Part shown: one piece after another, positions 1 to 8,559 of the stretch
Layout: the number at the start of each line of letters is the position of its first letter
Numbering within the stretch: position 1 is the stretch's first letter
NCBI GenBank assembly: GCA_038040385.1
Contig: JBBPII010000025.1
Coordinates: forward strand, 1-29,766
Direction of reading: 5' to 3'
Origin: Gilichinskyi gelida
GTDB taxonomy: Bacteria; Acidobacteriota; Thermoanaerobaculia; Gp7-AA8
Length of the DNA stretch: 29,766 nt
Program-made: the position numbers and the translations under genes
The notes under the pieces: model-generated
What the model saw: only the letters and a program-made list of their open reading frames with translations
The model's database searches: none
Told to the model about the DNA's origin: nothing

Positions 1-981
<981 letters not shown>

Positions 982-1320
982 AACTCTGCAGTCTTGCGAC
1001 TGCCTTAACTTGAAGTCTGATCTAGGCATCAATCTAAACGACTGATGCATATTCGGATTGTTCGTATTGGTTACGAACAGTCGTGTTTCTGATTTTTTGA
1101 GATCCGCTCGCGCGAACCTCCAAAGGAATCACGTTGTCTGTCTTGCTATCCTATTCAGTTGTCAAGGAACCGACGTCCGCGAAAGGGGCGCCAGATTAGG
1201 CGCTCCTCACGTCCGTGTCAAGCAGAATGTCTCCACCTTCGTGAACGCATTCTGTCTGACACAGCACTGCTGATTTCGGTGGAAAGAGCTGCCTGGACTG
1301 CCTGACGACGGGGACCGCTG
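982..1320 (-). other. rrn leader region with small hairpins
   Basis: This is the non-coding stretch between the promoters and 16S. On the minus strand it holds short perfect stems: 988-1003 (GCAGTC, TTGC loop), 1026-1048 (GCATCA/TGATGC) and 1059-1079 (TGTTCGT/ACGAACA, 7-nt loop). Such leader stems usually take part in rRNA folding and processing. I looked for a boxA antitermination element and saw no convincing match. ORFs predicted here have no protein character. Confidence 0.6.
1193..1221 (-). promoter_or_regulatory. rrn promoter P2 (sigma70-like)
   Basis: On the minus strand TTGACA (1216-1221) and TAATCT (1193-1198) are separated by exactly 17 bp. The bases after the -10 are GC-rich (GGCGCCCC), the kind of discriminator typical of stringently controlled rRNA promoters. 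A further TTGACA at 1160-1165 has no -10 at the right distance. Confidence 0.75.
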
Positions 1321-1349
1321 ATCCTACGCGCGACTTCCCGTCATGTCAA
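1321..1349 (-). promoter_or_regulatory. rrn promoter P1 (sigma70-like)
   Basis: On the minus strand TTGACA (1344-1349) and TAGGAT (1321-1326) are separated by 17 bp and followed by a GC-rich discriminator. It lies about 130 bp upstream of P2, giving the usual tandem arrangement of rRNA promoters. Confidence 0.75.
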
Positions 1350-1386
1350 CTGCGCGGAACCGATCAAAACCACTCGGCCACCCGCC

Positions 1387-1521
1387 CTATTCCACGATTG
1401 CCGCTTTCGCGCCCGCTGCACAACTTGCTGTGCAGATTGGGCTTACTCATCCGTTTCCAAGGAACCCGACCCGCGTTGGGACCCAGCAGAACCGGGCACC
1501 CCCAAGGGCTATTCCACGATT
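1387..1521 (-). repeat. pair of 13-bp direct repeats upstream of rrn P1
   Basis: CTATTCCACGATT occurs at 1387-1399 and again at 1509-1521 in the gap between the menE stop and rrn P1. On the transcribed strand both read AATCGTGGAATAG, starting 38 and 160 bp upstream of the P1 -35. They could be activator sites for the rRNA promoter, by analogy with Fis sites, but no factor is implied by the sequence. Confidence 0.5.
1416..1435 (-). other. 7-bp hairpin in the menE-rrn gap
   Basis: CTGCACA and TGTGCAG form a perfect 7-bp stem with a 6-nt loop, downstream of menE and upstream of rrn P1. No T-run follows on the minus strand, so it is not a classical terminator. It may be a weak end signal for the men transcript or a protein site. 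Confidence 0.35.
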
Positions 1522-1539
1522 CCGGACACTCGGGCGCGG

Positions 1540-2547
1540 TCACCACAACATCCGATTACGCAACAACTTACCCAGCGGAGACCGCGGGATCGACGCCACG
1601 CGGTGCACTTCGCGAATCCACTCGAACGGCAGTACGCGGCCGTTGAATGCCTCCACGATCGCGCCGGCCTCGACCGTCGTGGCGAGATGGATGACATGGC
1701 CCAGGCGCTCGTCGGGAACGGCGATGATCGCAGCGTTGTCGCCGGCAATTTCGCGAAGAATGCGGTCGAGCTTTGCCAGATTGACGGTCTCGCCCCCCAC
1801 CTTCACCACCTCCCCCGCCCGCCCGTCCACCCGCACCCGCCGCCCGTCCACCGCCCCCAGGTCATCGGATACGAACCAGCCGTCGACCTTCGGGTCGCTG
1901 AACCGCCCGTCCGGGTAGACATATCCGCTCAGCAGCGACGCGCCGCGGAAAACCAGCCGCCCAGCCTCCTCGGCGCGCGCCTCGAGGTGCGGAAGCAGCA
2001 CCTCCTCGACCGCGATGGTCGACGCGCACTCGCTCATGCCGTAGCTCGCCAGCACCGGCCAGCCGAGCGCGCGCGCCTGCTGCTGCAACTCGGGATCGAA
2101 GACCCCGCCGCCGACCAGAATCAGGCGCAGGGCGGCCGGGGAGCGCAGCGCAGCACGAACGAGATCGTGGACCTGCGCCGGGACCAGCGATGCGAGCGTC
2201 GCCTCGGTCGCCGCGAACGCCTTCGCGTCCCACGCCATGCTGATGACGCGCGAGCCCGTGAGGTGGGCGCGGGCGTGGATGCCGAGACCGCCGACATGGA
2301 AGGTCGGGAGGACGCAGTACCAGACGTCATCGTGCCGCGCTTCGAGCCGCGTGTTCACCGCGGCGGCCGAGGCGAGAATCGTGTCCTTTGAGAGGGCGAC
2401 GAGCTTCACCTCGCCGCTGCCGCCTGACGTCGCCACGAAGACGTGCCCACGCAGCGGTGGCACCGCGCGCTCGAGCGCCGCGCGCTCCCCAGCCGGCATG
2501 CGCGGGTTGAGCATCACGTGCGACTCCGCACTCGTCCAGTCGATCAC
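1540..2547 (-). CDS. menE: o-succinylbenzoate-CoA ligase MenE (short form)
   Basis: Adenylate-forming enzyme that activates o-succinylbenzoate with ATP and CoA in menaquinone synthesis. Visible ANL motifs are the P-loop ATSGGSGEVK (residues 39-48), YGMSECAS (about 169-176), the hinge region RVRVDGRAGEVVKVGGE, and the C-terminal PRSPLGKLLRN with catalytic Lys327. The open frame continues upstream to 3165, but that part is only the shadow of menC. I chose GTG at 2547 because it overlaps the menC stop in a GTGA and starts shortly before the first conserved segment. The resulting 335 aa is much shorter than the 450-490 aa of E. coli or Bacillus MenE, although compact actinobacterial forms of about 360 aa exist. 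The P-loop GGSGE is unusual against the common STGKP. It is the last gene of menBACE. Confidence 0.88.
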   Translation of the reverse strand: MIDWTSAESHVMLNPRMPAGERAALERAVPPLRGHVFVATSGGSGEVKLVALSKDTILASAAAVNTRLEARHDDVWYCVLPTFHVGGLGIHARAHLTGSRVISMAWDAKAFAATEATLASLVPAQVHDLVRAALRSPAALRLILVGGGVFDPELQQQARALGWPVLASYGMSECASTIAVEEVLLPHLEARAEEAGRLVFRGASLLSGYVYPDGRFSDPKVDGWFVSDDLGAVDGRRVRVDGRAGEVVKVGGETVNLAKLDRILREIAGDNAAIIAVPDERLGHVIHLATTVEAGAIVEAFNGRVLPFEWIREVHRVASIPRSPLGKLLRNRMLW

Positions 2548-3380
2548 GCCAGCCTCGTCCAGGGGAGCGCCTCGAGAAGGCGATCGAACCCGATGCCGGT
2601 GCCGAGCGGCGGCTGGAGACGCGCGCCAACGGCGCGGATGGCGTCGATGAACGCGTTCGGCTCGTACAGCACGTGGGTGAAGAGGCCGCAGGTGCCGACG
2701 TGATGCGTCGCGGCGACGTACGCGGCAAAGAATTGCCCGATCGGATGATCCATATATGAGGTGATGACGATTTCGCGGCCGTCGCGTGGCACTTCCGCGA
2801 TCGCCGGCTTCACCACAAGCACGTCGACCCCCTCCTCTGCGACGACGCGATCGAGCGCCAGCCGCAACCCCGTCGTGTCCCGCAAAGCGCTCCATGTGCC
2901 GCCGTCGTACGGGCAGGGATCTTCGATGAAGTCGACGCGCTCGCGCGGCAGCGACTCGGCGATGAACACGAACTCCTCCGGCCGCAGGCGCGAGTTGAAG
3001 TCGATGCGCAGCCGGACGTCGTCCGGCAGCCGGTCCGCCGACTTCAGCTTCACTGTGTCGAATCCACGCGGAGGGTCGTCGCCCGGCCAGTGGCTCGGCG
3101 GGATCGTGAGTCCGTCGAAGAGCGAGCGGCCGGCGACGCGCGCCGCGCCGTCGATCTCCGCGCACAGCAGCGAGCGCGCCGTCAGCGGCGTGGTCTCGCC
3201 GCGCGTCAGCCGCGCGAGCTGCTCGTCGAGCGGCGCGTCGCCGAGCTCCGGCCAGGGGTGCACGTCGGCGAACCCGTCGCCGACGCGGATCAGCGCCCCC
3301 TCGCGCGGGCGCGTTCGCCCGATCGGGCTGAGCGCGCGGCGCGGGACGAGCGTGTAGCGGTGCACGAACATCAAGGACAT
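2544..3380 (-). CDS. menC: o-succinylbenzoate synthase MenC
   Basis: Enolase-superfamily dehydratase that converts SHCHC to o-succinylbenzoate. The 278-aa protein shows the family's catalytic set in order: KLK (Lys111, Lys113), DFN (Asp127, Asn129) and EDP (Glu153-Asp154) for metal binding, Asp177 in LALDR, and the second catalytic lysine Lys191 in VVKPAI. The length is slightly below that of E. coli MenC (320 aa), with the N-terminal capping domain compact. The start is ATG 3380, four bases after the menA stop; a second ATG at 3371 is also possible. Its stop overlaps the menE start, so translation is probably coupled. Confidence 0.92.
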   Translation of the reverse strand: MSLMFVHRYTLVPRRALSPIGRTRPREGALIRVGDGFADVHPWPELGDAPLDEQLARLTRGETTPLTARSLLCAEIDGAARVAGRSLFDGLTIPPSHWPGDDPPRGFDTVKLKSADRLPDDVRLRIDFNSRLRPEEFVFIAESLPRERVDFIEDPCPYDGGTWSALRDTTGLRLALDRVVAEEGVDVLVVKPAIAEVPRDGREIVITSYMDHPIGQFFAAYVAATHHVGTCGLFTHVLYEPNAFIDAIRAVGARLQPPLGTGIGFDRLLEALPWTRLA

Positions 3381-3384
3381 CAGC

Positions 3385-4248
3385 TTAAATGAGGGCTCCG
3401 ATCACGAACGTGATGCCGTACAGCCACTCCAGCGCGCCGGCGAAGCCGAGGCAGCGATTGAGCGCCCGGCCTTCGCTGTGCTTCGCGCACTGAACCACCA
3501 CCACCGCCAGCGGTAGCGTCACTACCGGTGCGAGGAGGTGCCAGTCGCGCGCGTACGCCACGATCCCGGTCGCGATGTAGACCGCGATCGCCATCCACTC
3601 GATCTCGCCGCGCGCGAAGCGCTCGCCGAAGCGCGCCGCGAGCGTTCGCTTGTTGCTCGCGCGGTCGTTGTGGATGTCGCGAAGGTTGTTGATGGCCAGG
3701 AGGATTACCGCCAGCGCGCCGCAGGCGAAGCCGGCGACGAGCACGCTGATGTCGATGGTCAGCCGCTGCAGGTAATACGACCCCCCCACCGCCGTCAGGC
3801 CGAAGAAGAGGATGACAAACACTTCGCCGAGGCCGTGATAGGCGAGCGGATACGGCCCGCCGGTGTAGGCGTACGCCGCGACGATGGACACCACGCCGAT
3901 GAGCACGATGGGCCAGCCGCCGCGGACGATGAGCGGAATCCCGCATAGCGCTGCGAGGCCGAAGCAGGCGTACGCGCCGCCGAGCACCGCGTTCGCGCTC
4001 AGCAGTCCCGCCTGCGTCACGCGCATCGGCCCGAGGCGCTCGGCGGTGTCGGCGCCGCGCTTGAAGTCGAGCGCATCGTTGACGAGATTCGTCCCGCTCT
4101 GGATGAACAGCGCGCCGCCGAGGGCGAAGAGAAACGGCGCCCAATGCAGCGGCGTGTGGGCGTTGTAGGCGAGGGCCGTTCCGACTAGCACAGGAACAAC
4201 TGCCGCGGCCAGAGTCTTGGGACGCGCTGCGAGCAACCAGGGGTTCAT
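3385..4248 (-). CDS. menA: 1,4-dihydroxy-2-naphthoate polyprenyltransferase MenA
   Basis: Integral membrane UbiA-superfamily enzyme that attaches the polyprenyl tail to DHNA to give demethylmenaquinone. The first Asp-rich motif is NLVNDALDFKRGADTAERLG and the second is NNLRDIHNDRASNKRTLAAR, both with the expected acidic residues. The rest is a series of about eight or nine hydrophobic segments. I start it at ATG 4248 (MNPWLLAARPKTL), which matches the family N-terminus and gives 287 aa. A longer frame to 4290 would translate the palindromic repeat 4249-4305 and is unlikely to be native. It lies 57 bp after menB and 4 bp before menC. Confidence 0.94.
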   Translation of the reverse strand: MNPWLLAARPKTLAAAVVPVLVGTALAYNAHTPLHWAPFLFALGGALFIQSGTNLVNDALDFKRGADTAERLGPMRVTQAGLLSANAVLGGAYACFGLAALCGIPLIVRGGWPIVLIGVVSIVAAYAYTGGPYPLAYHGLGEVFVILFFGLTAVGGSYYLQRLTIDISVLVAGFACGALAVILLAINNLRDIHNDRASNKRTLAARFGERFARGEIEWMAIAVYIATGIVAYARDWHLLAPVVTLPLAVVVVQCAKHSEGRALNRCLGFAGALEWLYGITFVIGALI

Positions 4249-4305
4249 CGTTGGCCGTTGGCCGTTGACCGTGCCTCGGCCAACGGCCAACCGTCAACGG
4301 CGAAC
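4249..4305. repeat. palindromic repeat family A, filling the menB-menA gap
   Basis: The whole intergenic space is an inverted repeat: GTTGGCCGTTGGCCGTTGAC on the left and TCGGCCAACGGCCAACCGTC on the right. It touches the menA start codon on one side and the menB stop on the other. Related sequence occurs in menD (15466-15538), as a half element in menH (13644-13675) and, decayed, possibly in thrC (8638-8676). Confidence 0.85.
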
Positions 4306-5121
4306 TTAGGGAAATCTCGGAAACTTCTTGTAATCCGGCTTCCTCTTCTCCACGTATGCGTTCCGCCCCTCCTGCGCCTCCTCGGACAAGTAATAGAGGA
4401 GCGTGGCGTCGCCGCCGAGGTCGAGAAGACCGATCTGGCCGTCGCAGTCGGCGTTCATGGCCGCCTTGAGGAAGCGCAGCGCCATCGGCGAGAGGGCGAG
4501 CATCTCGCGGCACCACTCGAGCGTCTCCTCCTCGAGCTGCGCGAGCGGAACTACAGTGTTGACGAGGCCCATCTCCAGCGCCTGCTGCGCGTCGTACTGC
4601 CGGCAGAGGAACCAGATCTCGCGCGCCTTCTTCTGTCCGACGATGCGCGCCAGATACGACGATCCGAGTCCGGCGTCGAAGGAGCCGACGCGGGGGCCGG
4701 TCTGGCCGAAGCGGGCGTTGTCGGCGGCGATGGTCAGGTCGCAGACCACGTGCAGCACGTGGCCGCCGCCGATGGCGTAGCCGGCCACCATGGCCACCAC
4801 CGGCTTGGGCATGCTGCGGATCTGCTTCTGCACGTCGAGGATGTTGAGGCGGGGGATTTTTTCCTTCGGATCGATGTAGCCGCCCTTGCCGCGCACGCGC
4901 TGATCGCCGCCGGAGCAGAAGGCCTCGGAGCCTTCGCCGGTGAGGATGATGACGCCGATCTCGCCGTCGTCGCGCGCCATGTCGAAGGCCTGCTTCATCT
5001 CGTTGACGGTCAGCGGACGGAACGCATTGCGGACTTCGGGACGGTTGATGGTGATCTTGGCGATCCCGTCTTCAGTGCGCTCGTACTTGATGTCCGTGAA
5101 CTGCTGAATGGTCGTCCACAT
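4306..5121 (-). CDS. menB: 1,4-dihydroxy-2-naphthoyl-CoA synthase MenB
   Basis: Crotonase-fold enzyme that closes the ring of o-succinylbenzoyl-CoA to DHNA-CoA. The protein is nearly colinear with known MenB: NRPEVRNAFRPLTVNEM near the N-terminus, the oxyanion-hole segments CSGGDQR and GYAIGGGHVL, the MenB-specific GSFDAGLGSSYLARIVGQKK, and the ending KKFPRFP. Start ATG 5121 (MWTTIQQFTDIKYER) gives 271 aa, the usual length. The open frame reaches 5151, but those 10 extra residues are not family-like and overlap the thrA start. A TACAAT hexamer at 5129-5134 ends 7 nt before the ATG, suggesting a leaderless message. It is the first gene of menBACE. Confidence 0.95.
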   Translation of the reverse strand: MWTTIQQFTDIKYERTEDGIAKITINRPEVRNAFRPLTVNEMKQAFDMARDDGEIGVIILTGEGSEAFCSGGDQRVRGKGGYIDPKEKIPRLNILDVQKQIRSMPKPVVAMVAGYAIGGGHVLHVVCDLTIAADNARFGQTGPRVGSFDAGLGSSYLARIVGQKKAREIWFLCRQYDAQQALEMGLVNTVVPLAQLEEETLEWCREMLALSPMALRFLKAAMNADCDGQIGLLDLGGDATLLYYLSEEAQEGRNAYVEKRKPDYKKFPRFP

Positions 5122-5149
5122 CGGCGAGATTGTATGCTCGCCTCTGTCC
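5122..5149. promoter_or_regulatory. 28-bp divergent promoter region between menB and thrA
   Basis: Only 28 bp separate the two start codons. Toward menB the minus strand has TACAAT (5129-5134), 7 nt before the ATG. Toward thrA the plus strand has TATGCT (5133-5138), 11 nt before the ATG. The two -10-like boxes overlap, so the promoters would compete. No good -35 is seen for either, and there is no Shine-Dalgarno sequence; both messages could be leaderless or nearly so. Confidence 0.5.
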
Positions 5150-7588
5150 ATGCGATCGGTCGACGTCTACAAGTTCGGCGGCGTGGCGGTGGGGAGCGCG
5201 GAGGCGCTGCGCATCGCCGCCGCCCACGTGCGCCGCGGCGGGCCGCGGCTGGTGGTCGTGGTGTCGGCGATGAACGGCATCACCGACCTCCTCCTCGGCA
5301 GCGCGCGCGCCGCGCTGCGACGCGATCGCGAGGCGTTCGCCGCCGCGGCGGCGGAGTTCGAGACGCGCCACATCGCGCTGGCGCGCGAAGTCGTCAAGAA
5401 GCCGCAGCAACTCGTCGACGAGATCCGCGCGTCCGCCGCCGACCTGCGCGCGATGTGCGAGAGCATCGCCGTCCTACACGAGCTGACCCGCCGCGCGGAG
5501 GACGCCATCGTCGCCCGCGGGGAGCGCATCCTGGCGCGCATCTTCGCGGAGATGATCGGCGCGCCTTACGTCGACGCCGCGGAACTGGTCATCCTCAGCC
5601 GCCGCCTCGGCAGCCTCTGGCCGGACTTCGACAAATCCGAGCGCGCGGCGAAGAAGAAGCTCACCGCGCCGGTCACGATCGTCCCCGGCTACATCGGCCT
5701 CGGCCCCGACGGTGAAGTCGTCACCCTCGGACGCGGCGGCTCCGATTTCTCCGCGGCGATTCTGGCGCGCAGCGTCGGCGCGCGCTCGGTGGTGCTCTTC
5801 AAGGAGGTCGACGGCCTGATGACCGCCGATCCGAAGAGCGTCCCCAACGCGCGGCTGATCGAGGAGCTGCACTACCGCGAGGCGGCCGAGCTGGCGTTCT
5901 TTGGCGCGAAGGTGCTGCATCCGTGCACCATGATCCCGCTCGTCGAGCGCGGCATCCCGCTCTTCGTGCGCAACACGTTCCGTGAGGAGTCGCCCGGCAC
6001 GCGCATCGCCGGCGACGTCAAGCCCGGGCAATACCCGGTCCGCGCGCTGACGGTCATTCATCGCCAGGCGCTCGTCGCCATCGAAGGCAAAGGGATGATC
6101 GGCGTGCCGGGCGTGGCGGGGCGCGCGTTCGGCGCCTTGGCCAAGGCGGGGCATTCGGTGTCGATGATCAGCCAGGCGTCGAGCGAGTCGAGCATCTGTT
6201 TCGTCGTGCCGGCGGACGAGGCGGACCATGCCGTGCGCGCGCTCGGCGAGGAGTTCCGCTCCGAGCGCCGGCTCAAGCTGATCGATAAACTCAGCGCGGA
6301 GAAAAAAATAGCGCTCATCGCTGTGGTGGGCCTCGGAATGCGCGGGCGGCCCGGAATCGCGGCGCGGACGTTCTCCGCGCTCAGCGGGCAGCGCGTCAAC
6401 GTCATCGCCATCGCCCAGGGGTCGTCGGAGCTGAACATCACCATCGCGGTCAGCGACGCGGAGGCGAAAGACGCTCTGGTGGCGCTGCACAACGAGTTTC
6501 AGCTCGACAAAGTGCGCCCGCTCGCCGACACCTCCGGCCGCGAGTCGAAGCTCACCCTCCTCGGCTTCGGACAGATCGGACGCGCGCTGTCGCGGCAGCT
6601 CATCGCGCAGGAAAAGCACCTGCGCGCCGAGCTCGGCGTGGACATCAAAGTCACCGCCGTCGCCGACCGCAGCGGCATCAAGATCCAGGAAAAAGGATTC
6701 GGCCCCACGGCTCTGAACCGCCTCGCGGATCAGAAGGCGTCGGGCGGGCGGCTCTTCGACGGGCGCTCGCCGCTCACGCTCAAGCAGTTGCAGACCATGA
6801 TGCGCGAGGAGCTGTGGCTGCTGCCGTCGCACCGCCCGATCCTGGTCGACCTGACCTCCGAGGAGACCGCGCCGCTGCTGCAGGAAGGGTTGGAGCGCGG
6901 GTTCCATGTCGTGCTGGCGAACAAGAAGCCGCTCGCCGTGCCGCAGATCGAGTACGACCGCCTGTTCGAGACGGCGCGCGAGCGCGGGCTCTCGATCCGG
7001 TACGAAGCGACCGCCGGCGCGGGACTGCCGGTGCTCGACACCCTCGCCAAACTGCGCGAGGCGGGCGACCGCGTGGAGACGATCATCGGCTGCTTCTCCG
7101 GGACTCTCGGATTCGTGATGACGGGCATCGAAGATGGGCGGCGGCTCTCCGATGTCGTCGCGGAGGCGCAAAGACTCGGATACACCGAGCCCGATCCGCG
7201 CGACGACCTCTCGGGCCTCGACGTGGCGCGCAAGGCGCTGATCCTGGCCCGCGCGCTTGGGCGGCGGGTGGAGCTGAAGGACATCGCGCTCGAGTCGCTG
7301 GTGGGCGACGACGTCGAGGAGCGGTTGGCGCGCCGCGTGGCGGCGGGGGAGATCCTCCGCTACATCGCGCGGATCGACCGCAAGGGGATTCGCGTCGGCA
7401 TCGAGGCGGTGCCGGCTTCGTCGCCGATGGCACGCCTGCGCGGCACCGACAACCAGATCGCCATCTACTCCAAGCGATACAAGACCAATCCGCTGGTGGT
7501 CACCGGCCCGGGCGCGGGGGCGGACGTCACCGCCGCGGGGGTGCTCAACGACATCGTGGCCATCACCGTGCAGGAGCGGCGGCGTTGA
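5150..7588 (+). CDS. thrA: bifunctional aspartokinase / homoserine dehydrogenase
   Basis: Fusion of the first and third enzymes of the aspartate pathway, making homoserine for threonine and methionine. The aspartokinase part starts with VYKFGGVAVGS (residues 6-16), has VTLGRGGSDFSAA (about 191-203) and is followed by two ACT-type regulatory units (about 300-445). The homoserine dehydrogenase part starts at LLGFGQIG (nucleotide-binding, 472-477), has ANKKPLA (590-596), EATAGAGLPVLDTL, and the signature GYTEPDPRDDLSGLDVARK (677-695). The length of 812 aa is normal for ThrA. The start is ATG 5150, because upstream residues are not conserved and overlap menB. The stop overlaps the thrB start (TTGA). 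The ACT units suggest end-product inhibition; no attenuator leader is visible. Confidence 0.96.
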   Translation: MRSVDVYKFGGVAVGSAEALRIAAAHVRRGGPRLVVVVSAMNGITDLLLGSARAALRRDREAFAAAAAEFETRHIALAREVVKKPQQLVDEIRASAADLRAMCESIAVLHELTRRAEDAIVARGERILARIFAEMIGAPYVDAAELVILSRRLGSLWPDFDKSERAAKKKLTAPVTIVPGYIGLGPDGEVVTLGRGGSDFSAAILARSVGARSVVLFKEVDGLMTADPKSVPNARLIEELHYREAAELAFFGAKVLHPCTMIPLVERGIPLFVRNTFREESPGTRIAGDVKPGQYPVRALTVIHRQALVAIEGKGMIGVPGVAGRAFGALAKAGHSVSMISQASSESSICFVVPADEADHAVRALGEEFRSERRLKLIDKLSAEKKIALIAVVGLGMRGRPGIAARTFSALSGQRVNVIAIAQGSSELNITIAVSDAEAKDALVALHNEFQLDKVRPLADTSGRESKLTLLGFGQIGRALSRQLIAQEKHLRAELGVDIKVTAVADRSGIKIQEKGFGPTALNRLADQKASGGRLFDGRSPLTLKQLQTMMREELWLLPSHRPILVDLTSEETAPLLQEGLERGFHVVLANKKPLAVPQIEYDRLFETARERGLSIRYEATAGAGLPVLDTLAKLREAGDRVETIIGCFSGTLGFVMTGIEDGRRLSDVVAEAQRLGYTEPDPRDDLSGLDVARKALILARALGRRVELKDIALESLVGDDVEERLARRVAAGEILRYIARIDRKGIRVGIEAVPASSPMARLRGTDNQIAIYSKRYKTNPLVVTGPGAGADVTAAGVLNDIVAITVQERRR

Positions 7589-8559
7589 AGGCGACGGTGT
7601 TCGCGCCGGGCTCGATCGGCAACGTCGGCCCCGGCTTCGACGTTCTCGGCCTGGCCGTCGGCGGCCTCGGCGACACGGTCAGTGTAGAGACCGGCTTCAG
7701 CCGGTCTTCGGTCGTCGTCCGCGGCCGCGACGCCGATCTGATCCCCACCGATCCGGCGCAGAACGCCGCGTCGATCGCGGCGAAAGCGATGCTGCGGCGC
7801 CTCGGAACGCCGCCGTCCTCGGCGGCTGGCCCGGCGGCGTCCCGCCGCCGAGTGGGGCGCCGGGACGGCGCCCGGCCAGCCGGCGGGACGCCGGCGTTCC
7901 GCATCACCATCGATAAAGGTCTCCCCATGTCCGGCGGCATCGGCGGCAGCGCGGCGAGCAGCGTGGCCGGCGCGTACGCCGCGGCGCTGGCGTGCGGCGT
8001 CACCCCGTCGCACCAGGACATCATCCTCGCCGCGCTCGAAGGCGAACAGGCGGTCTCCGGCCGGCATCTCGACAACATCGCCCCCATCACCCTCGGCGGA
8101 CTGGTTCTGTCGCGCTCCATCGAGCCGCTCGACGTCATCCGCCTCCCGGTCCCCGAGTCGTGGCGCGTGGTGCTCGTCCGGCCGGCGGTGCGCATCGAGA
8201 CGAAGAAAGCGCGCGCCATCCTCCCCGAGCTGTGGGCCCGCGACTCCTGGACGCGGCAGATGGCCAACACCGCCGCGCTGATCCACGGCTTCGCCACCGC
8301 GGACGGCGCGCTGGTGCGCCGTGCGATGGAGGACCTCTACGCCGAGCCGCGCCGCGCGCCGCTCATCCCGAATTTCGACGACATCAAGCGCGCCGCGCTC
8401 GACGCCGGCGCCTTCGGCTGCTCGATCAGCGGGTCGGGACCGACGATCTTCGCCCTCGCCGACGAGGCGACCGCCCAGCGCTGCGCCGAGGCCATGACGA
8501 TCGGCGAGTGCGAGGTGCGCGTCGCGTCGATTGACCGCCAGGGAGCGCGGCCGGTATGA
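7585..8559 (+). CDS. thrB: homoserine kinase with a 33-residue repeat-derived insert
   Basis: GHMP-family kinase that phosphorylates homoserine. The N-terminus FAPGSIGNVGPGFDVLGLAV and the phosphate-binding loop GLPMSGGIGGSAASS are typical, as is the C-terminal GCSISGSGPTIFAL. The TTG start at 7585 overlaps the thrA stop by 4 nt and has AGGAG 8 nt upstream. The predicted 324 aa exceeds the usual 290-310 because residues about 74-106 come from a 99-bp palindromic element (7803-7901) placed between the conserved NAASIAAKAMLRRLG and FRITIDKG segments. Without it the protein would be about 291 aa. The stop overlaps the thrC start (ATGA). Confidence 0.94.
   Translation: MKATVFAPGSIGNVGPGFDVLGLAVGGLGDTVSVETGFSRSSVVVRGRDADLIPTDPAQNAASIAAKAMLRRLGTPPSSAAGPAASRRRVGRRDGARPAGGTPAFRITIDKGLPMSGGIGGSAASSVAGAYAAALACGVTPSHQDIILAALEGEQAVSGRHLDNIAPITLGGLVLSRSIEPLDVIRLPVPESWRVVLVRPAVRIETKKARAILPELWARDSWTRQMANTAALIHGFATADGALVRRAMEDLYAEPRRAPLIPNFDDIKRAALDAGAFGCSISGSGPTIFALADEATAQRCAEAMTIGECEVRVASIDRQGARPV
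7688..7707. repeat. 20-bp perfect palindrome inside thrB (family H)
   Basis: AGACCGGCT-TC-AGCCGGTCT is a perfect 9-bp inverted repeat within the thrB frame, encoding part of VETGFSRSSVVV. It does not visibly lengthen the protein, so it could be chance, or a short element that replaced native sequence. Confidence 0.5.
7803..7901. repeat. 99-bp palindromic element inside thrB (family D)
   Basis: The ends CGGAACGCCG and CGGCGTTCCG are inverted copies, and the interior (CGGCTGGCC...GGCCAGCCG, GGCGTCCCG...CGGGACGCC) continues the inverted symmetry imperfectly. Its 99 bp equal exactly 33 codons, so the frame is kept. The translated peptide is rich in Gly, Ala, Pro, Ser and Arg, unlike the kinase around it. 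Confidence 0.8.

Noticed and set aside
982..1050. boxA-type antitermination signal in the rrn leader
   Set aside because: No sequence close to the boxA consensus was seen on the transcribed strand.
2548..3165. N-terminal extension of the menE frame (541 aa in total)
   Set aside because: It covers menC in another frame and has no adenylation-domain similarity; the GTG at 2547 fits the operon overlap.
5474..7171. 565-aa open frame antisense to thrA
   Set aside because: It lies opposite a fully recognisable ThrA, has a repetitive Arg/Ala/Asp-rich composition typical of high-G+C shadow frames, and shows no domain.
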